From contig NC_035176.2 in assembly GCF_001659605.2 (NCBI RefSeq), positions 23,412,847-23,476,846 on the forward strand: a stretch of 64,000 nt of DNA, written 5' to 3'. Shown piece by piece: positions 23,166 to 34,667 of this stretch (within the stretch, counting starts at the first letter, position 1; the number at the start of each line of letters is the position of its first letter). The translations under genes and the position numbers were made by a program. The notes below the pieces were generated by a model. That model saw only the letters and a program-made list of their open reading frames with translations, did not search any database and was not told the origin of the DNA. The stretch is from Manihot esculenta. Taxonomy: Eukaryota > Streptophyta > Magnoliopsida > Malpighiales > Euphorbiaceae.

Positions 23166-23740
23166 GTATTAGCTTGTCATTTTCTCCTATTTCATTCATC
23201 CCCTTTGCAGCACCACAAGCACATGCTAGTAATGACCTTGACACATGTCAATTTATCCTTAAGTTTCTTATGTTTGGTGTAAATACACCATAACATTCAT
23301 ATTGCCTTGCTGGAAAGAACCTATCTCCCTCATAATTTGGTAAATCTGAGGTCTATCACTGCCTCCAAAATGTTAAGCTAGTTCTTCCCAAAGTTCGCGA
23401 GCTGAGTTTGCATACTAGAATGCTTCAACAATCTCCTTTGAGATGGAGTTGAGAATTGATGACATTACCATATTGTCCACCTTCACCCACTATTCATGAT
23501 CCTATATTTTTCATCTGGATTTTTATTTTTATTGGTGACAAATCCAATTATTCTTTGCACAAAGAGCATCAACACATATCTACTCTAAGTGAGATAATTT
23601 TCTCCTGTGGGAGAAACACAAGCATCATTCCCAGAGAATCAAAATTTTATAGAGTGGGATGGCTCTTAGAAGCCAGGTTCACATTCATATTACTTGTGCT
23701 CGTCATGAATTATGATTCCAAGCTTTAGAAGTTGATAGGA
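23166..23740 (-). pseudogene. Ty1/copia gag remnant
   Basis: On the minus strand, with several stops and frame changes, the translation shows the typical plant copia gag (UBN2-type) series. This includes a GFVTNKNKNPDE-like block, a Trp/Leu block (about 23340-23420) resembling ARELWEEL, a QIMREIGSFQQGNMNVMVY-like block at about 23270-23330, and CxCGAAKGMNE-like sequence near 23200. Only the N-terminal gag is present; the rest was displaced leftwards by the Athila insertion. Confidence 0.75.
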
Positions 23741-24420
23741 GGCTCTAATACCATGAACAGAAGCATATCATCTCAAGATAGATGGAGTAGGTGTAGATCC
23801 ATGAGAGACTCTGCAATAGTGGTAAAAGGGATACTGAAATGGTTCTTTGGTGTCCTAATCGTGCCTTCCAAACTCTATGAGTCCCACGATCCCACTGTTG
23901 GTCAACCTTTGATGGAGATGAAGGGAAGAATGCATTTGTTGTTGCATAGGAATCTATAAGCATAACAGTAAACAAATAAACACAAACCAACAAGAAATAA
24001 GACAAAATGGTGCTTGTAAACTCAAAGCACCAAAGAGAGGATGATCCATCTCTTGGCTTCAATGGGTCAAGGAAGAGTCCCTTTAACAAGCTTTCAATAC
24101 CACATGCAAGCCGCTCAGAGTCATTTTCTACTTAGGCCACACTCAAAGAGCAAGAATCATTAGATCCAAAATAGTTTCCCACCATTTTTGTACCAGATCT
24201 GTTAGCAAAATCAAAAAAAAAAAAAGCTATATACGATCCTCATCAAAGAGGAGGGAAGAGAAAACCTACATTGGAATAGAGAGAGAGGCCCTCCTCTACT
24301 CGAAAAGAGTAGAAGAGAACCAACCGACAACGGTTAAAGTAAGGGGATAAAACCTTAGAATTTATTTCTCTACAAAATAGGGAGAAAACTAATATTAACT
24401 ACTACATGCATTTTTACTGT
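23741..24420 (-). repeat. Copia primer site and decayed 5' LTR
   Basis: On the minus strand TGGTATTAGAGCC (23741-23753) is an initiator-Met type primer site with one change. The LTR should begin on the plus side at TGAACA (23754). The far end is not clear; I place it roughly at 24400 from the change to low-complexity AT sequence. Confidence 0.55.
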
Positions 24421-27400
24421 ATGGCTATGACCAAAAGCAACTAGTAAATTCGCCAACTATTATGTTAGGAAAACCACTTTATATAATATTTTTAATTGTA
24501 AAATTTAAAATTAAAATAACTTTTAAATTGTTTTACTTAATAATATTTGAAATAAAATTTTTAAAAAAATAAAATATGTTATGTTTTTTTTTTTGTTATT
24601 TTAAAAATTTTGAATCAATTCGGTTATATTTATTTGGTAGTTGAAAAAATCAAAGTATTCAACTTTTATTAATTAATACATTAACTATAATTTTATTACT
24701 AATATTTAATGTGAAATATTTTTGTTAATTATCACATTTATTATTTTCATAAATAAAACTACATAAATATTTTATTAATCAATTAATTTATTAACAATAC
24801 AAAATATATGCTATTTTCATTAAATAACTGATTTAATATATCTCTCAATTTAGTTCAATTTAATCAATAATTTTAAAATTAATTGAAATTTCAATTACCC
24901 AAAAAATAGTTTGGCCAATTAAAATGTTCCCCATATATTAACATAGAAACCTCAAAATCAAACATGAATAACTCCAAATTTTTTATAAAAAAAATTATTA
25001 GTCATACGAAAAATAACAAGCATTAATAAGATGCCACGTTGGATAGGGTGGATAAGCATAAATATTTGAACAATATAAGAAGCTAATCTAATCTCCTTTT
25101 GGCTTTGAAATTTATTATTATTATTATTATTTTAAACAAAAAAAAGAGTCAATTTCATAGAAGCAGTCCTTATCAATGGAGTTGTATACTCAAACGCCAA
25201 GTTATACACAAAATAAATAAATGTCAGCTTTAATTATTGACCCTTTCATTTATTTCAAATTCCCTCTTTGTTAACATCATCCATATATCAATAGTGTGAG
25301 GCTGTTTTTATTTGGCCATTTCTTATTTTCCTTTTAAAAAAAATTGAAATTATTTAAATTAATATAATAAAAGTCATAATTTTTTTTTAATAGTAATAAT
25401 TTAAGAACCGATTATATTTCATAATAATTTTAAATTATTATATAAAATAAAGACTAATTTGTACTCATAAATTTAATTTAATAATAAGTATATTTAAATA
25501 AATTTGAAGTTATATTTCTCCGATTCTCGATCCCCGTTTTAACAAAAATAATACAATGGCTAATTTTAAATTAACTTTATGTTGACTGTGTACATAAAGC
25601 GTTACTAATTACATTTTACAACAAATAAAATTCACAATTAAAATGGTTAAATATATTAAATATAGAAAAATCATTATTAAAATATATTATCATATAAAAT
25701 AAAAAAATTAATTTTTTTATAATAATTTTAAATTATTATCAAATTGTTTGAACTAAAAGATTGTAGTAGTAAACATCTATATTTTTTTATTAGGAGATAT
25801 TAACTTAACTACTTTGAAAAAATATTAAAATTTTTAAATTTTTGACATTTTATATTATAGAATAAGCACTTAATTTTACCAGCTAACAAGCTTTCCAATT
25901 AAAGAGGATTTATATATTGGCTCTGGCTTTGACCATTTCAAGTTTTCAACCACTTTTTGCGGTTCAAACTATTATTTGTGATTTCAACCCATCAACTAAT
26001 TATATTGAATATTCAATATATCATTAGAAGTAATGGATAAAGGAATCTTATTAAATAGAGATCTTATTTTTTATTATTTTAATTTTTAATTTTTAATTTA
26101 AAAAAAAATACATCAGAGATTAAAATTTAAAAATTATATAATTATTAATAAATAATAATATTATTATTTTTCATAAATTTATATATTTTATGACTTTTAA
26201 ATAATTAGGAAAAAACTTAGTAAGCAAATTCCATATTTTTTAGCAAATTTTCCTATATATTCAATAGTAATTAAAATTTTTATAAAAGATAATTTTTTAT
26301 AATCCAATTTCTCAATATTAATTAGTAATATTTTAATTAATTTAAAATATTAAATATTATCTTTAAAATGACTGTCGGATAAACGCTTTATTGATATAAA
26401 AATGTATTTTATTCCAATATATTTATGAAAATACATATATTAATTATTGAAATTAATTTAAACTTTTATTACAATCTAACCTTTTATTTTGAATTTTTAT
26501 ATTTTTTAATTTATTTTTATTTATCTAATTGTTCTATTTTTATTTTTTTTATAACAAGCATTTTTTATATTTTTGAAAGATAGAAAACGCATTTTTCTAT
26601 ATTAATTTATAAAAAAATATATTATTTTTATTTTTCAATAATTACATTTAATTTTTGTTATTAATTAAGTTGAGAAAACTCTGTATGCTAATTAAAATTA
26701 AAAATTTAATGATGAAATAGCTAAAATATAAAATATCAAGTCTAACAAATTACAAGGCTATATATTTAAATAATTTAAACCTTATAAAATTTATAAATAA
26801 TCATTATTGTACTCTTTTGTTTTATAACTACATCAAAATATTTTTATATTTTTATTTTGTTAATTGAAAAGAATAATTATTAATTTTTATTAAATGCAAT
26901 AACTGATAAAAGTAATTCAAGTATTTGCTATAATTAATATTTTCCAATAACTTTTTTTTATCAATTTGAGTAATTATTCTCAAATTGATAAAAAAAAATG
27001 TGTTTTTTTAAAATAAAAATTATTTCAATAATATACATATTATATATATAATTTTATTGCTAAAATTAAAAACAAAAATCTCGTGAAAATGTTCATGTTG
27101 GGTAAGCAATGATGTAACGTAGAGAAGGAAAGTTAGTAGACATGGGCAGTCCAAGCAAATTTTCCCTTCTAACTATTTATTTGAATTTTTTTTTTTTTTA
27201 ATTAGCAGCGAAGATTTTGTAATTTTAGGCTTTGGTTACTTTTTTTTAAAAAAATATTTATAAAAAATAATTTTTTATTATTTAATTTTAATTTAAAAAT
27301 AAAATAAAAAGTGTAAATGAAATTTTTAAAGTATAAAAAATAATTTAATTTTTACTAATTTATTAAATATCTAAAATAATAAAAAAAAATTTTGGCGAAA

Positions 27401-27705
27401 CAAGTAAAACTTAAAATGGGAGGAAAAAGCAAGGCTCTCTAGTATAAATGGTCCATGGCATAACATTTTTTATAATATGTTTTACTGTGACAATTCAATT
27501 TATTTTAATATGTTTAAAATAAAGAAAAGATATTTTTTAATTTAAAAATATTTTAAAAAATAAAAATTATATATAATTGTCTAATATCTTGACTTGAATT
27601 CGAATCAATTATTATTGATTACGTATAAAATTTACATAAAATTTATTATAATTAATTATATAATAAAATTATTTTATATGTACAAACGGTTGCATTTTAA
27701 ATTTT
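24421..27705. other. AT-rich intergenic spacer
   Basis: No supported gene. Very AT-rich with homopolymer runs, a short (TTA)n run near 25110, and a perfect inverted repeat at 26952-26997. Confidence 0.7.
26952..26997. repeat. Perfect 19-bp hairpin
   Basis: Arms 26952-26970 (TTTTTTTTATCAATTTGAG) and 26979-26997 are exact reverse complements around an 8-base loop, TAATTATT. Confidence 0.85.
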
Positions 27706-27716
27706 CTCTTCAGCTT
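27706..27716. repeat. LINE target-site duplication, 3' side
   Basis: CTCTTCAGCTT, identical to 33732-33742. Its last two T overlap the T run of the tail. Confidence 0.9.
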
Positions 27717-27757
27717 TTTTTTTTTTTTTTTTTTTTAGAAAAAGAGGAATAGAGCCC

Positions 27758-30700
27758 TTATTTTATTAATCTAGGCCATGAAAGCCCCAACCTATCAGCA
27801 TCCAGTAAAAATTTAATAGTAACAGGAGGCCATTGATGAATTTTCAAATTAAAATCATCACCAATGGTTAAACTAGTCAAACGATCCGCTACCGCATTTG
27901 CTTCCCTGTAAATTTTTACCATCTTGACTTCCCAGCTTCTATTGATAAGATCACGACAATTCCTCACCAAATTAGCAACTCTAAAAACTCCTGCACCTCT
28001 ACCTGCAAGTAAATCTAACGCGAGTTGAGAATCCGTTTGAATTTCAATCTTCTTCCACCCTGAATCCCATGCTAATACTAAAGCATAATATATTCCCCAT
28101 AGCTCAGCTTCCATTGCTCCACAATTGCCCAAAAACCGTTGAAAGCCCAAAAGCCATCTACCTTCATTGTTTCGAAAACAACCTGCACAACTTGCCCTTC
28201 CTGCTGACAACAATGCACTACCATCGGAATTCACTACCACCCAGCCTGTTTCTGGCGGCTTCCACCCAACATACTTCAAAGACCGGCCTCTCGGTCCAGA
28301 CCCAGCCTGCATCGAAAACCTCCATGCATGAATATATTCTTTTGCTCGAAGCTGAATAAAGGACGCATCAATAGTATCCTGGTCATTATTCTCATTAAAA
28401 ACCAACAAGTTTCTTCGCTTCCATAACCACCAAACAGCCGAACTAAAAAGCACATCCCATGGTATTCCATTAGCCAATAACCCTACTTTTTCTATATTAG
28501 AAGATAGCCATGAAGGCACATTCAAAATATCAAAAAATGGAGAAACGAAATTGGTAGGTAAAAGGGAATTCCAAATTTGTTTCACATGTTGGCAATCTCG
28601 TAGAGCATGCAAAACAGATTCACTTGCAACTCCACAAAGAGGACATAAATCATAATCAATAAATTCTCGCTTTCGGCGTTGAACATTAACCATGATTTTC
28701 TCATGTGCCACTTCCCACAAAAACACTTGAATTCGCTGTGGCACCCTAACCTTCCACAGCCCTTGCCAATCCATATTAGATCCTGACACTTCTGAATAGA
28801 ACGTATCAAACCCTGACTTAACTGTATATAAGCCAGAAGAAGAATGCTTCCACGCAAAACCATCCAAACACGACATATCATCAACTAAAGTAATTGATTG
28901 GAAATATAAAAGGACATCAGTAGGAAGAAGAGAATTTAAAATGTCCCAATTCCAGCCTACATTAGGAACCCAGAAATATCGAACACAAACCTGCATATTC
29001 AACTCAATCAACGGTTTAAGTGCAAAATTCCAAAGAGGCCCAACCGGAAGCCAATCATCCAGCCAAAATCTAGTGTGCATCCCATTATTCACATCTACAA
29101 CTATCCCTTTTCGAAGTAGCTCCAAACCATAACAAAAAGATTTCCAATTGACTGAACCATTAGCTCGCTTAGCGACTTCCCAATGAACAAAACCCGACTC
29201 ATATTTATTGAAAAGGCACCTAACCCACAAAGCTTGCGGATTCTTGTAAGCTCGCCAACACAACTTCCCTAATAGAGCCTGATTCATTTGTCGCATATTT
29301 CTGATGCCAAGACCACCTAACCGCTTCGGCAAGGACATTGTATCCCAATTAATCAGATGTACAGCTGGCTTCATATCCTTCCCATGCCAAATAAAGTTCC
29401 TGCATATTTTCTCTATTTCATTGCAAAGCGATATCGGTAAAAGAGCACTCTGCATCACAAAAACAGGAATAGCATTAAGAACTGATTGAACTAACGTTAT
29501 TCGTCCAGCTTTTGATAGAGCTCTCGCCTTCCAGCCATCAAGTCTGCCTCTCATTTTATCCAAAATACTACTATATGTTGAGACTGAAATCCTCCCATGA
29601 ATAGATGGCACACCCAAGTATTTTCCCAAATCAGCAGTCAAAGGAATACCTGACCTTGAAGACAAAAGTGACGCCAAATCACTATCAACAAAAGGCGACA
29701 AATAAAGAGAAGACTTAGCTAAATTCACTTTCTGCCCGGAAGCCTTAGCAAAGTCATCCAAACATGATAAAATCAAATCCAACTGTTCCACAGAAGCTTC
29801 TGCGAACAAAACCATATCATCCGCGAACATAAGATGAGAAATCATCGGACCATTACTCGAGATAGGAATCGGCTTCCATCTGCCTTGACGAACAAGCTGT
29901 TTAAACATTCTCGAAAGTTGTTCAATACACATAACAAAAAGATATGAAGACATTGGATCGCCTTGTCGCACACCACGAGTCGGTTTAAAAGATTCTAACT
30001 TCTCACCATTCCATAACACTGACATAGAAGATGTTCTAACACAATTCATAATATTAGAAATCCAAACATCGGAAAAGTGGTAAGAACCCAACACCCACTG
30101 AATAAAATCCCAATCTAGTCTATCATAAGCCTTTTCAAGATCAATTTTAATCGCCATAAAACCCCCTGACCGCTTAGACGTTCTCATAGTGTGCAAAACT
30201 TCTTGAAACACCACAATGTTATCAATAATTTGTCGGCCAGGAACGAAGCTACTTTGTTCCAATCCAATGAGAGAGCTCAAAACATCTTTCAATCTGTTAA
30301 TCAAAACTTTTGTAACAAGCTTATAGATCACGTTACATAAGCTAATTGGTCTGAACTGAGAAATAAATTCTGGACAAGCAATTTTAGGAATAAGAGTCAG
30401 CACCGTTTCATTAACTTCCTCTGGAAACTCCCTCCCGCTCAAGACCTCAATAATAAACGCTGAAACCTGTGAACCTACCGCAGACCAAGATTTCTGAAAG
30501 AAAACTGCTTGTAGACCATCGGGTCCTGGAGCCTTGTAAGGAGACATAAGGCGCAAAGCATCATATACTTCATCATGAGAAAAAGGACGATCCAGAAGCA
30601 ACCGTTGAGAAGAAGAAAGAGCAGGCCCATCAGGTCTAACAAAATGGCTGCAGTCAACCGCCAAATCTTTCGAATACAGCTCCTGATAGTAACCGCTAGC

Positions 30701-31897
30701 AAGCTCTTTAAGTTGACTAGAATCTTCAATCCACACATTGTTCCCATTTCTCAGCTTGAGAATTTGCTGCTTCTTGCGTTTAATCACGGTAGAAAGATGA
30801 TAAAACCTTGTATTTCTCTCACCAGAAACAATCCATTCCTCCCTAGATTGTTGAAACCAGTATAATTCTTCCTGCTTCAAAACATCTTCAAGCTGTCGTC
30901 TCAGATTAAATTCCAGCTTCACTAAACCTCTCGTTCGCCGGATAGCTAAGCTTTTTTGAACACCATCAATTCGACGGATCAACCTCTGCTTATTATGAAA
31001 AATATTCCCAAACTCAGATCGGTTCCATTGGCTTAATGAGTCTTTGGTTGATTTCAAATTATCAAATAAAGAAGTATTTTGCTTCCAACCACGGGAAACA
31101 ACATCAACAAAATCTTTGTGAGCTGTCCAAGCCACTTGAAAATGAAAACGACGAACAGAAGAATTTGTAACTCCAAAGCAATTCATAAAAATAGGACAAT
31201 GATCAGAATGCAACTTTGGAGCATGAATAACTATAGCTCTAGAAAATGTCATGCGCCAAATCTCAGTACACAAGCAACGGTCTAATCGAGCAGCTTTATA
31301 AGAAGAATTAATACCACCCTTACTCCAAGTAAAAGGGGTACCTTCAAAACCCAAATCAATAAGTGAGTTATCAAAAATCCATTGCCGAAAATCACTAGCC
31401 CCAATACTGTGAACATTAACATAGCCGGTTTGTTCATTCTCGCTTGTAAAAGAATTAAAATCTCCCAACAGTAACCAACTTTTCTCACTTCCATTGAAAC
31501 CCAGAACCGAATGCCACAAACGTCTTCGTAAACTAATGTCAGGGCTGGCATACACAAAACTCACTAACCACGAGTCCCCATTATCAAGTAACACATTGCA
31601 TGTAATAAATTGTGGATCTGTCGACACAAGCGTTAACTTAAAAAATATTTCTGACCATAAAATCCAGATGCCTCCACTGAAACCAAAAGTCTCGACACGA
31701 ACCCAATTATCATAACCTAGCTGTTTACAAACATTATCAGCTGAATGGCCAGAAATTCGAGGCTCAACCAAACAAAAAATCTGAGGCTTATAGATATGAT
31801 TGTATTCCTTAAAAGCTCTCAGAAAATTAGAAGAAGCAGCACCCTGACAATTCCAAACTCCAATAATCATTAAAAATAAGAGAGAAAAGAAAGCCAC
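27758..31897 (-). CDS. LINE ORF2: endonuclease, reverse transcriptase, RNase H
   Basis: 1379 aa with no stop. An AP-like endonuclease begins at MIIGVWNCQG (residues 10-19), with LLGDFNSF in the middle and SDHCPIF closing the domain near residue 230. The reverse transcriptase has FRPISLCNVIYKLVTK, SSFVPGRQIIDNI, IKIDLEKAYDRLDW (about 580) and the catalytic FADDMVLF (about 690). A zinc-binding RT-associated region contains CPLCGVASESVLHALRDC. The C-terminal RNase H starts near residue 1220 with NSDGSALLSAG, then EAELWGIYYAL, TDSQLALDL and REANAVADRL. The encoded enzyme nicks target DNA and copies its own RNA there. The true start may be Met10. All key catalytic motifs are present, so the element may be competent or only recently silent. 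Confidence 0.95.
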   Translation of the reverse strand: MAFFSLLFLMIIGVWNCQGAASSNFLRAFKEYNHIYKPQIFCLVEPRISGHSADNVCKQLGYDNWVRVETFGFSGGIWILWSEIFFKLTLVSTDPQFITCNVLLDNGDSWLVSFVYASPDISLRRRLWHSVLGFNGSEKSWLLLGDFNSFTSENEQTGYVNVHSIGASDFRQWIFDNSLIDLGFEGTPFTWSKGGINSSYKAARLDRCLCTEIWRMTFSRAIVIHAPKLHSDHCPIFMNCFGVTNSSVRRFHFQVAWTAHKDFVDVVSRGWKQNTSLFDNLKSTKDSLSQWNRSEFGNIFHNKQRLIRRIDGVQKSLAIRRTRGLVKLEFNLRRQLEDVLKQEELYWFQQSREEWIVSGERNTRFYHLSTVIKRKKQQILKLRNGNNVWIEDSSQLKELASGYYQELYSKDLAVDCSHFVRPDGPALSSSQRLLLDRPFSHDEVYDALRLMSPYKAPGPDGLQAVFFQKSWSAVGSQVSAFIIEVLSGREFPEEVNETVLTLIPKIACPEFISQFRPISLCNVIYKLVTKVLINRLKDVLSSLIGLEQSSFVPGRQIIDNIVVFQEVLHTMRTSKRSGGFMAIKIDLEKAYDRLDWDFIQWVLGSYHFSDVWISNIMNCVRTSSMSVLWNGEKLESFKPTRGVRQGDPMSSYLFVMCIEQLSRMFKQLVRQGRWKPIPISSNGPMISHLMFADDMVLFAEASVEQLDLILSCLDDFAKASGQKVNLAKSSLYLSPFVDSDLASLLSSRSGIPLTADLGKYLGVPSIHGRISVSTYSSILDKMRGRLDGWKARALSKAGRITLVQSVLNAIPVFVMQSALLPISLCNEIEKICRNFIWHGKDMKPAVHLINWDTMSLPKRLGGLGIRNMRQMNQALLGKLCWRAYKNPQALWVRCLFNKYESGFVHWEVAKRANGSVNWKSFCYGLELLRKGIVVDVNNGMHTRFWLDDWLPVGPLWNFALKPLIELNMQVCVRYFWVPNVGWNWDILNSLLPTDVLLYFQSITLVDDMSCLDGFAWKHSSSGLYTVKSGFDTFYSEVSGSNMDWQGLWKVRVPQRIQVFLWEVAHEKIMVNVQRRKREFIDYDLCPLCGVASESVLHALRDCQHVKQIWNSLLPTNFVSPFFDILNVPSWLSSNIEKVGLLANGIPWDVLFSSAVWWLWKRRNLLVFNENNDQDTIDASFIQLRAKEYIHAWRFSMQAGSGPRGRSLKYVGWKPPETGWVVVNSDGSALLSAGRASCAGCFRNNEGRWLLGFQRFLGNCGAMEAELWGIYYALVLAWDSGWKKIEIQTDSQLALDLLAGRGAGVFRVANLVRNCRDLINRSWEVKMVKIYREANAVADRLTSLTIGDDFNLKIHQWPPVTIKFLLDADRLGLSWPRLIK

Positions 31898-31930
31898 GAG
31901 GATGACTGAACCTATAATAGAACGAAAAAT

Positions 31931-33658
31931 CTAGTAAGACCCCTCATTAGAAGGCATCTTACCAATTAAACCACTATTCTGAAATTCATTCAAGGAAGTC
32001 TGAGCAACAATTATCATCGCATCATCGTCAAGATTCATATCCTGATTACCATCTCCATTAGCTGCTGGGATATTGGGACGGGTTGGATGAGGAAATGACG
32101 GATCATTAAAATTATCATGTTGATTCCTATCCAATTCTGTTTCTAAATTTGCAAGTCCCACCAATTTCGAGTTAGAAACAACCCAAGTCTTTGACTGATT
32201 CGTTCTATTATTCCCTTGAACAACTACATGGTCATCTTGTGCAGCAGCTTTTCTAGAAGATCCCCCTGATCCACTCGAAACCCCTCTAATTTTTAGAACT
32301 GAACTTTGCACAGCAGGCCCATTAGATCTCACATAGGAATCTAAAGCAATATTGGGAGTCTCCTCTCTTGTCACAGTAGAAACCACTTGACCCTTCCCTT
32401 TAGAATCCCGTAGCTTTTTCTTGCCCAAGACAGGACGAAAATCTTGTACCACTGGTGGAGTCGCATTATGTTCTATATGAGTCTCAGAATCCTGGAGAAT
32501 AACTAGAGAACTAAAGGGGTTATTATTGGCCTTCATCGTTGATTTACCCTTGTTTGACTCCCTCGGACCATGATCACCTGACCCAAATTTAAATACAGGT
32601 TTTTCCTGAGGACGTTGATTACGTCTTCTATCTTTCTTAACCAGCATCCAATCACCAAAATCATCTAAAACAGCTGGATTAACCACCTGATTCTCGGGTA
32701 ACTGAGCCACCTTAGGAGCAGGGTTACTATGAACCGAATTAGGCACATTCTCTACATTCTCTGGCTGCAACTCTTTCCGCAACGAAGGACAATTATCCTT
32801 CATATGCCCAAAAATTCCACATGAAAAACAAACCATATGCAACCCCTCATATTCAATACGTCGAACTCTCCGGTTCAGCTTGAATTTCGACAAAAGAGGC
32901 TTCGTAACATCAACTTCAACACATAATCTCGCAAAATGCCCTCTTGTCACTTGGCTAGTGTTATTATCCACTCTGATAGGATCTCCTATCTTCCTCCCCA
33001 ATCGCATAAGAAAATCCTCATTAAAATATTCAATTGGAAGGCATGGAAATCGAACCCAAACTGCCAAGCGTTCCAAGGAAACATTAAATGGATCAAAATC
33101 CGGGCACCATTGGCGAACTGACAAATAATGATCAGCTATAATCCATGGTCCACCCTCCAGTGCAAAATCAAAATCTTCCCTACTATTAAATCGAGCAAGG
33201 AAAAAATCGTTGTCCAGAGCAATTAAGTCAATAGGGGATTTAGGTTTCCAGAGTTCCTTCACCCTTCGCGATAAATAGGCATACCCTATTGATCTTCCAA
33301 TCAGCTTGATAATCAAGGAGTTCTTCCATGGTTTACAATAACGAGATTTCTCAATTTTAGTAAGTTTAATATTAGGGCACTTTTCATCCTCCTCATCCTC
33401 TTCCCCATCAGAAAGCTCATACGACTCCTCATCATTCACTTCAACTGTGTCAGCAATCACAGTCTCGTTATTAGGACTCCCATTGACTAGCATATCCCTA
33501 AACGAAGGACCCATTGGAGACGGTTGTCCAACAGACTCAAACTTTCTACCGTCTTGTTCTTCTAAAGAGAAACCTCCTTCACCATCTTTACGCTTCCTAC
33601 GGCCATTATGTTGCAAAAGATCATCCTCTTCCATACCCTCATTGCCGGAATCTGACAT
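31931..33658 (-). CDS. LINE ORF1: DUF4283 and zinc-knuckle RNA-binding protein
   Basis: 575 aa, intact. The N-terminus is acidic (EEDEEDE near residue 90). A DUF4283-type domain covers about residues 110-275 (WKNSLIIKLIGRSIGY, FNSREDFDFALEGGPWI, VWVRFPCLPIEYF). A CCHC zinc knuckle follows: C277, C280, H285, C290. The C-terminal third is low-complexity, rich in Ser, Asn and Gln. ORF1 proteins of plant LINEs are thought to coat the RNA in the transposition particle. It is upstream of ORF2 on the same transcript, 33 bp apart. Confidence 0.93.
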   Translation of the reverse strand: MSDSGNEGMEEDDLLQHNGRRKRKDGEGGFSLEEQDGRKFESVGQPSPMGPSFRDMLVNGSPNNETVIADTVEVNDEESYELSDGEEDEEDEKCPNIKLTKIEKSRYCKPWKNSLIIKLIGRSIGYAYLSRRVKELWKPKSPIDLIALDNDFFLARFNSREDFDFALEGGPWIIADHYLSVRQWCPDFDPFNVSLERLAVWVRFPCLPIEYFNEDFLMRLGRKIGDPIRVDNNTSQVTRGHFARLCVEVDVTKPLLSKFKLNRRVRRIEYEGLHMVCFSCGIFGHMKDNCPSLRKELQPENVENVPNSVHSNPAPKVAQLPENQVVNPAVLDDFGDWMLVKKDRRRNQRPQEKPVFKFGSGDHGPRESNKGKSTMKANNNPFSSLVILQDSETHIEHNATPPVVQDFRPVLGKKKLRDSKGKGQVVSTVTREETPNIALDSYVRSNGPAVQSSVLKIRGVSSGSGGSSRKAAAQDDHVVVQGNNRTNQSKTWVVSNSKLVGLANLETELDRNQHDNFNDPSFPHPTRPNIPAANGDGNQDMNLDDDAMIIVAQTSLNEFQNSGLIGKMPSNEGSY

Positions 33659-33731
33659 TCCGGTGGAATCACAATCGGCAAAAGTTCTAGAGCTATTGGC
33701 GGCTTGAGAGAGAACAATGGGAAAAAAAATC

Positions 33732-33742
33732 CTCTTCAGCTT
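33732..33742. repeat. LINE target-site duplication, 5' side
   Basis: CTCTTCAGCTT, identical to 27706-27716. Confidence 0.9.
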
Positions 33743-33917
33743 ATTTTTTAAGCGGGCAAATGGCTTTTTAGAACTAGTGAGAAATAAGCAAAATGTTATT
33801 TAAGTTTTGGTAAAGTAAAATAGTCCACTTAAGCCTTTAATTTTTTAAAATTGTCACATAAATTCTTAAACTTTTTAAAATAGTTATTCAAGTTCAGAAT
33901 CCTAACTATATTAAATT

Positions 33918-34608
33918 TGTTGATTATAAAGTGGTATCCAATTCATTAATAAAAGAAGAAGAGAATGTAAAGAGGTACATGTACAAGTATGCTGTCGAAA
34001 CTAGTGAATATGAGTGAATGTGCAAGTAATACCATTGAAATGAGTGAAAATAGAAAAGTGTAAGCATACCTTGAAACTTGTGAAACTAGGTAGATTTTTT
34101 CTCCATAAATCCTTGATTTTTTTACTTTTTTGCTCCAAAGATAAGATCTATATAAGAGAGAAGGAGAAGAAAAGAAGAATGAATTGATTCAATCAAAGTG
34201 TGCATAGCTTTTGAAAGAAGTTTTTTTTTCTCTAGAGTTTTTGCACAAAGGTTACAAGGAAGGTTTAAGGTATGATTTTTCTTATTACTATTGAGTTTAA
34301 CTAGTATTAGTATTTGAGAATATCTGAAAAACTATTCTTCTACTGTGTTGTGGGTAGGAAAATAGTTTGGGTATTCCTTGTATTGGAGATCTCTTGTTTG
34401 TAAGCAACAAAAGAGTGATTGTACTAGATTTTCTTAATAGTGGATTTTGATTCGGAGTTTGGCTCGTAGTTTTTTCCTCTACATTAGAGGATTTTCCAAG
34501 TAAATCTTATGTTCTCTATTTGTATTTGATCTTCTATTTCCTTGCATTTTCTTTTGTGTTTTTACATGCATATTAATTTACATAGTTATTCTTGTTGAGT
34601 GGCCCCCA
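33918..34608 (+). repeat. Copia 5' LTR
   Basis: Starts TGTTGATTATAAAGT. The end is mutated to GGCCCCCA, where the 3' LTR has GGCCAACA. It is followed at 34614-34625 by TAGTATCAGAGC, the initiator-Met primer site with one change. Confidence 0.9.
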
Positions 34609-34667
34609 AAAAGTAGTATCAGAGCTTAGTTGATTGTTGGGGTGTTGGTATAGCTGTGTAAATTAAG

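Larger units (their letters stand above)
27717..33731 (-). mobile_element. Full-length L1-type LINE with both ORFs intact
   Basis: Minus-strand element of about 6 kb: 5' UTR of about 70 bp, ORF1 (33658-31931), 33-bp gap, ORF2 (31897-27758), 21-bp 3' UTR, then a poly(A) tail (plus-strand T run 27715-27736). It is flanked by the direct repeat CTCTTCAGCTT at 27706-27716 and 33732-33742. This is the expected product of target-primed reverse transcription, with the cut next to a CTT/A site. The site before insertion would read CTCTTCAGCTTATTTTTT. Confidence 0.95.

Noticed and set aside
28069..33707. Plus-strand open frames inside the LINE
   Set aside because: Antisense shadows of ORF1 and ORF2, which carry clear domains and catalytic motifs.
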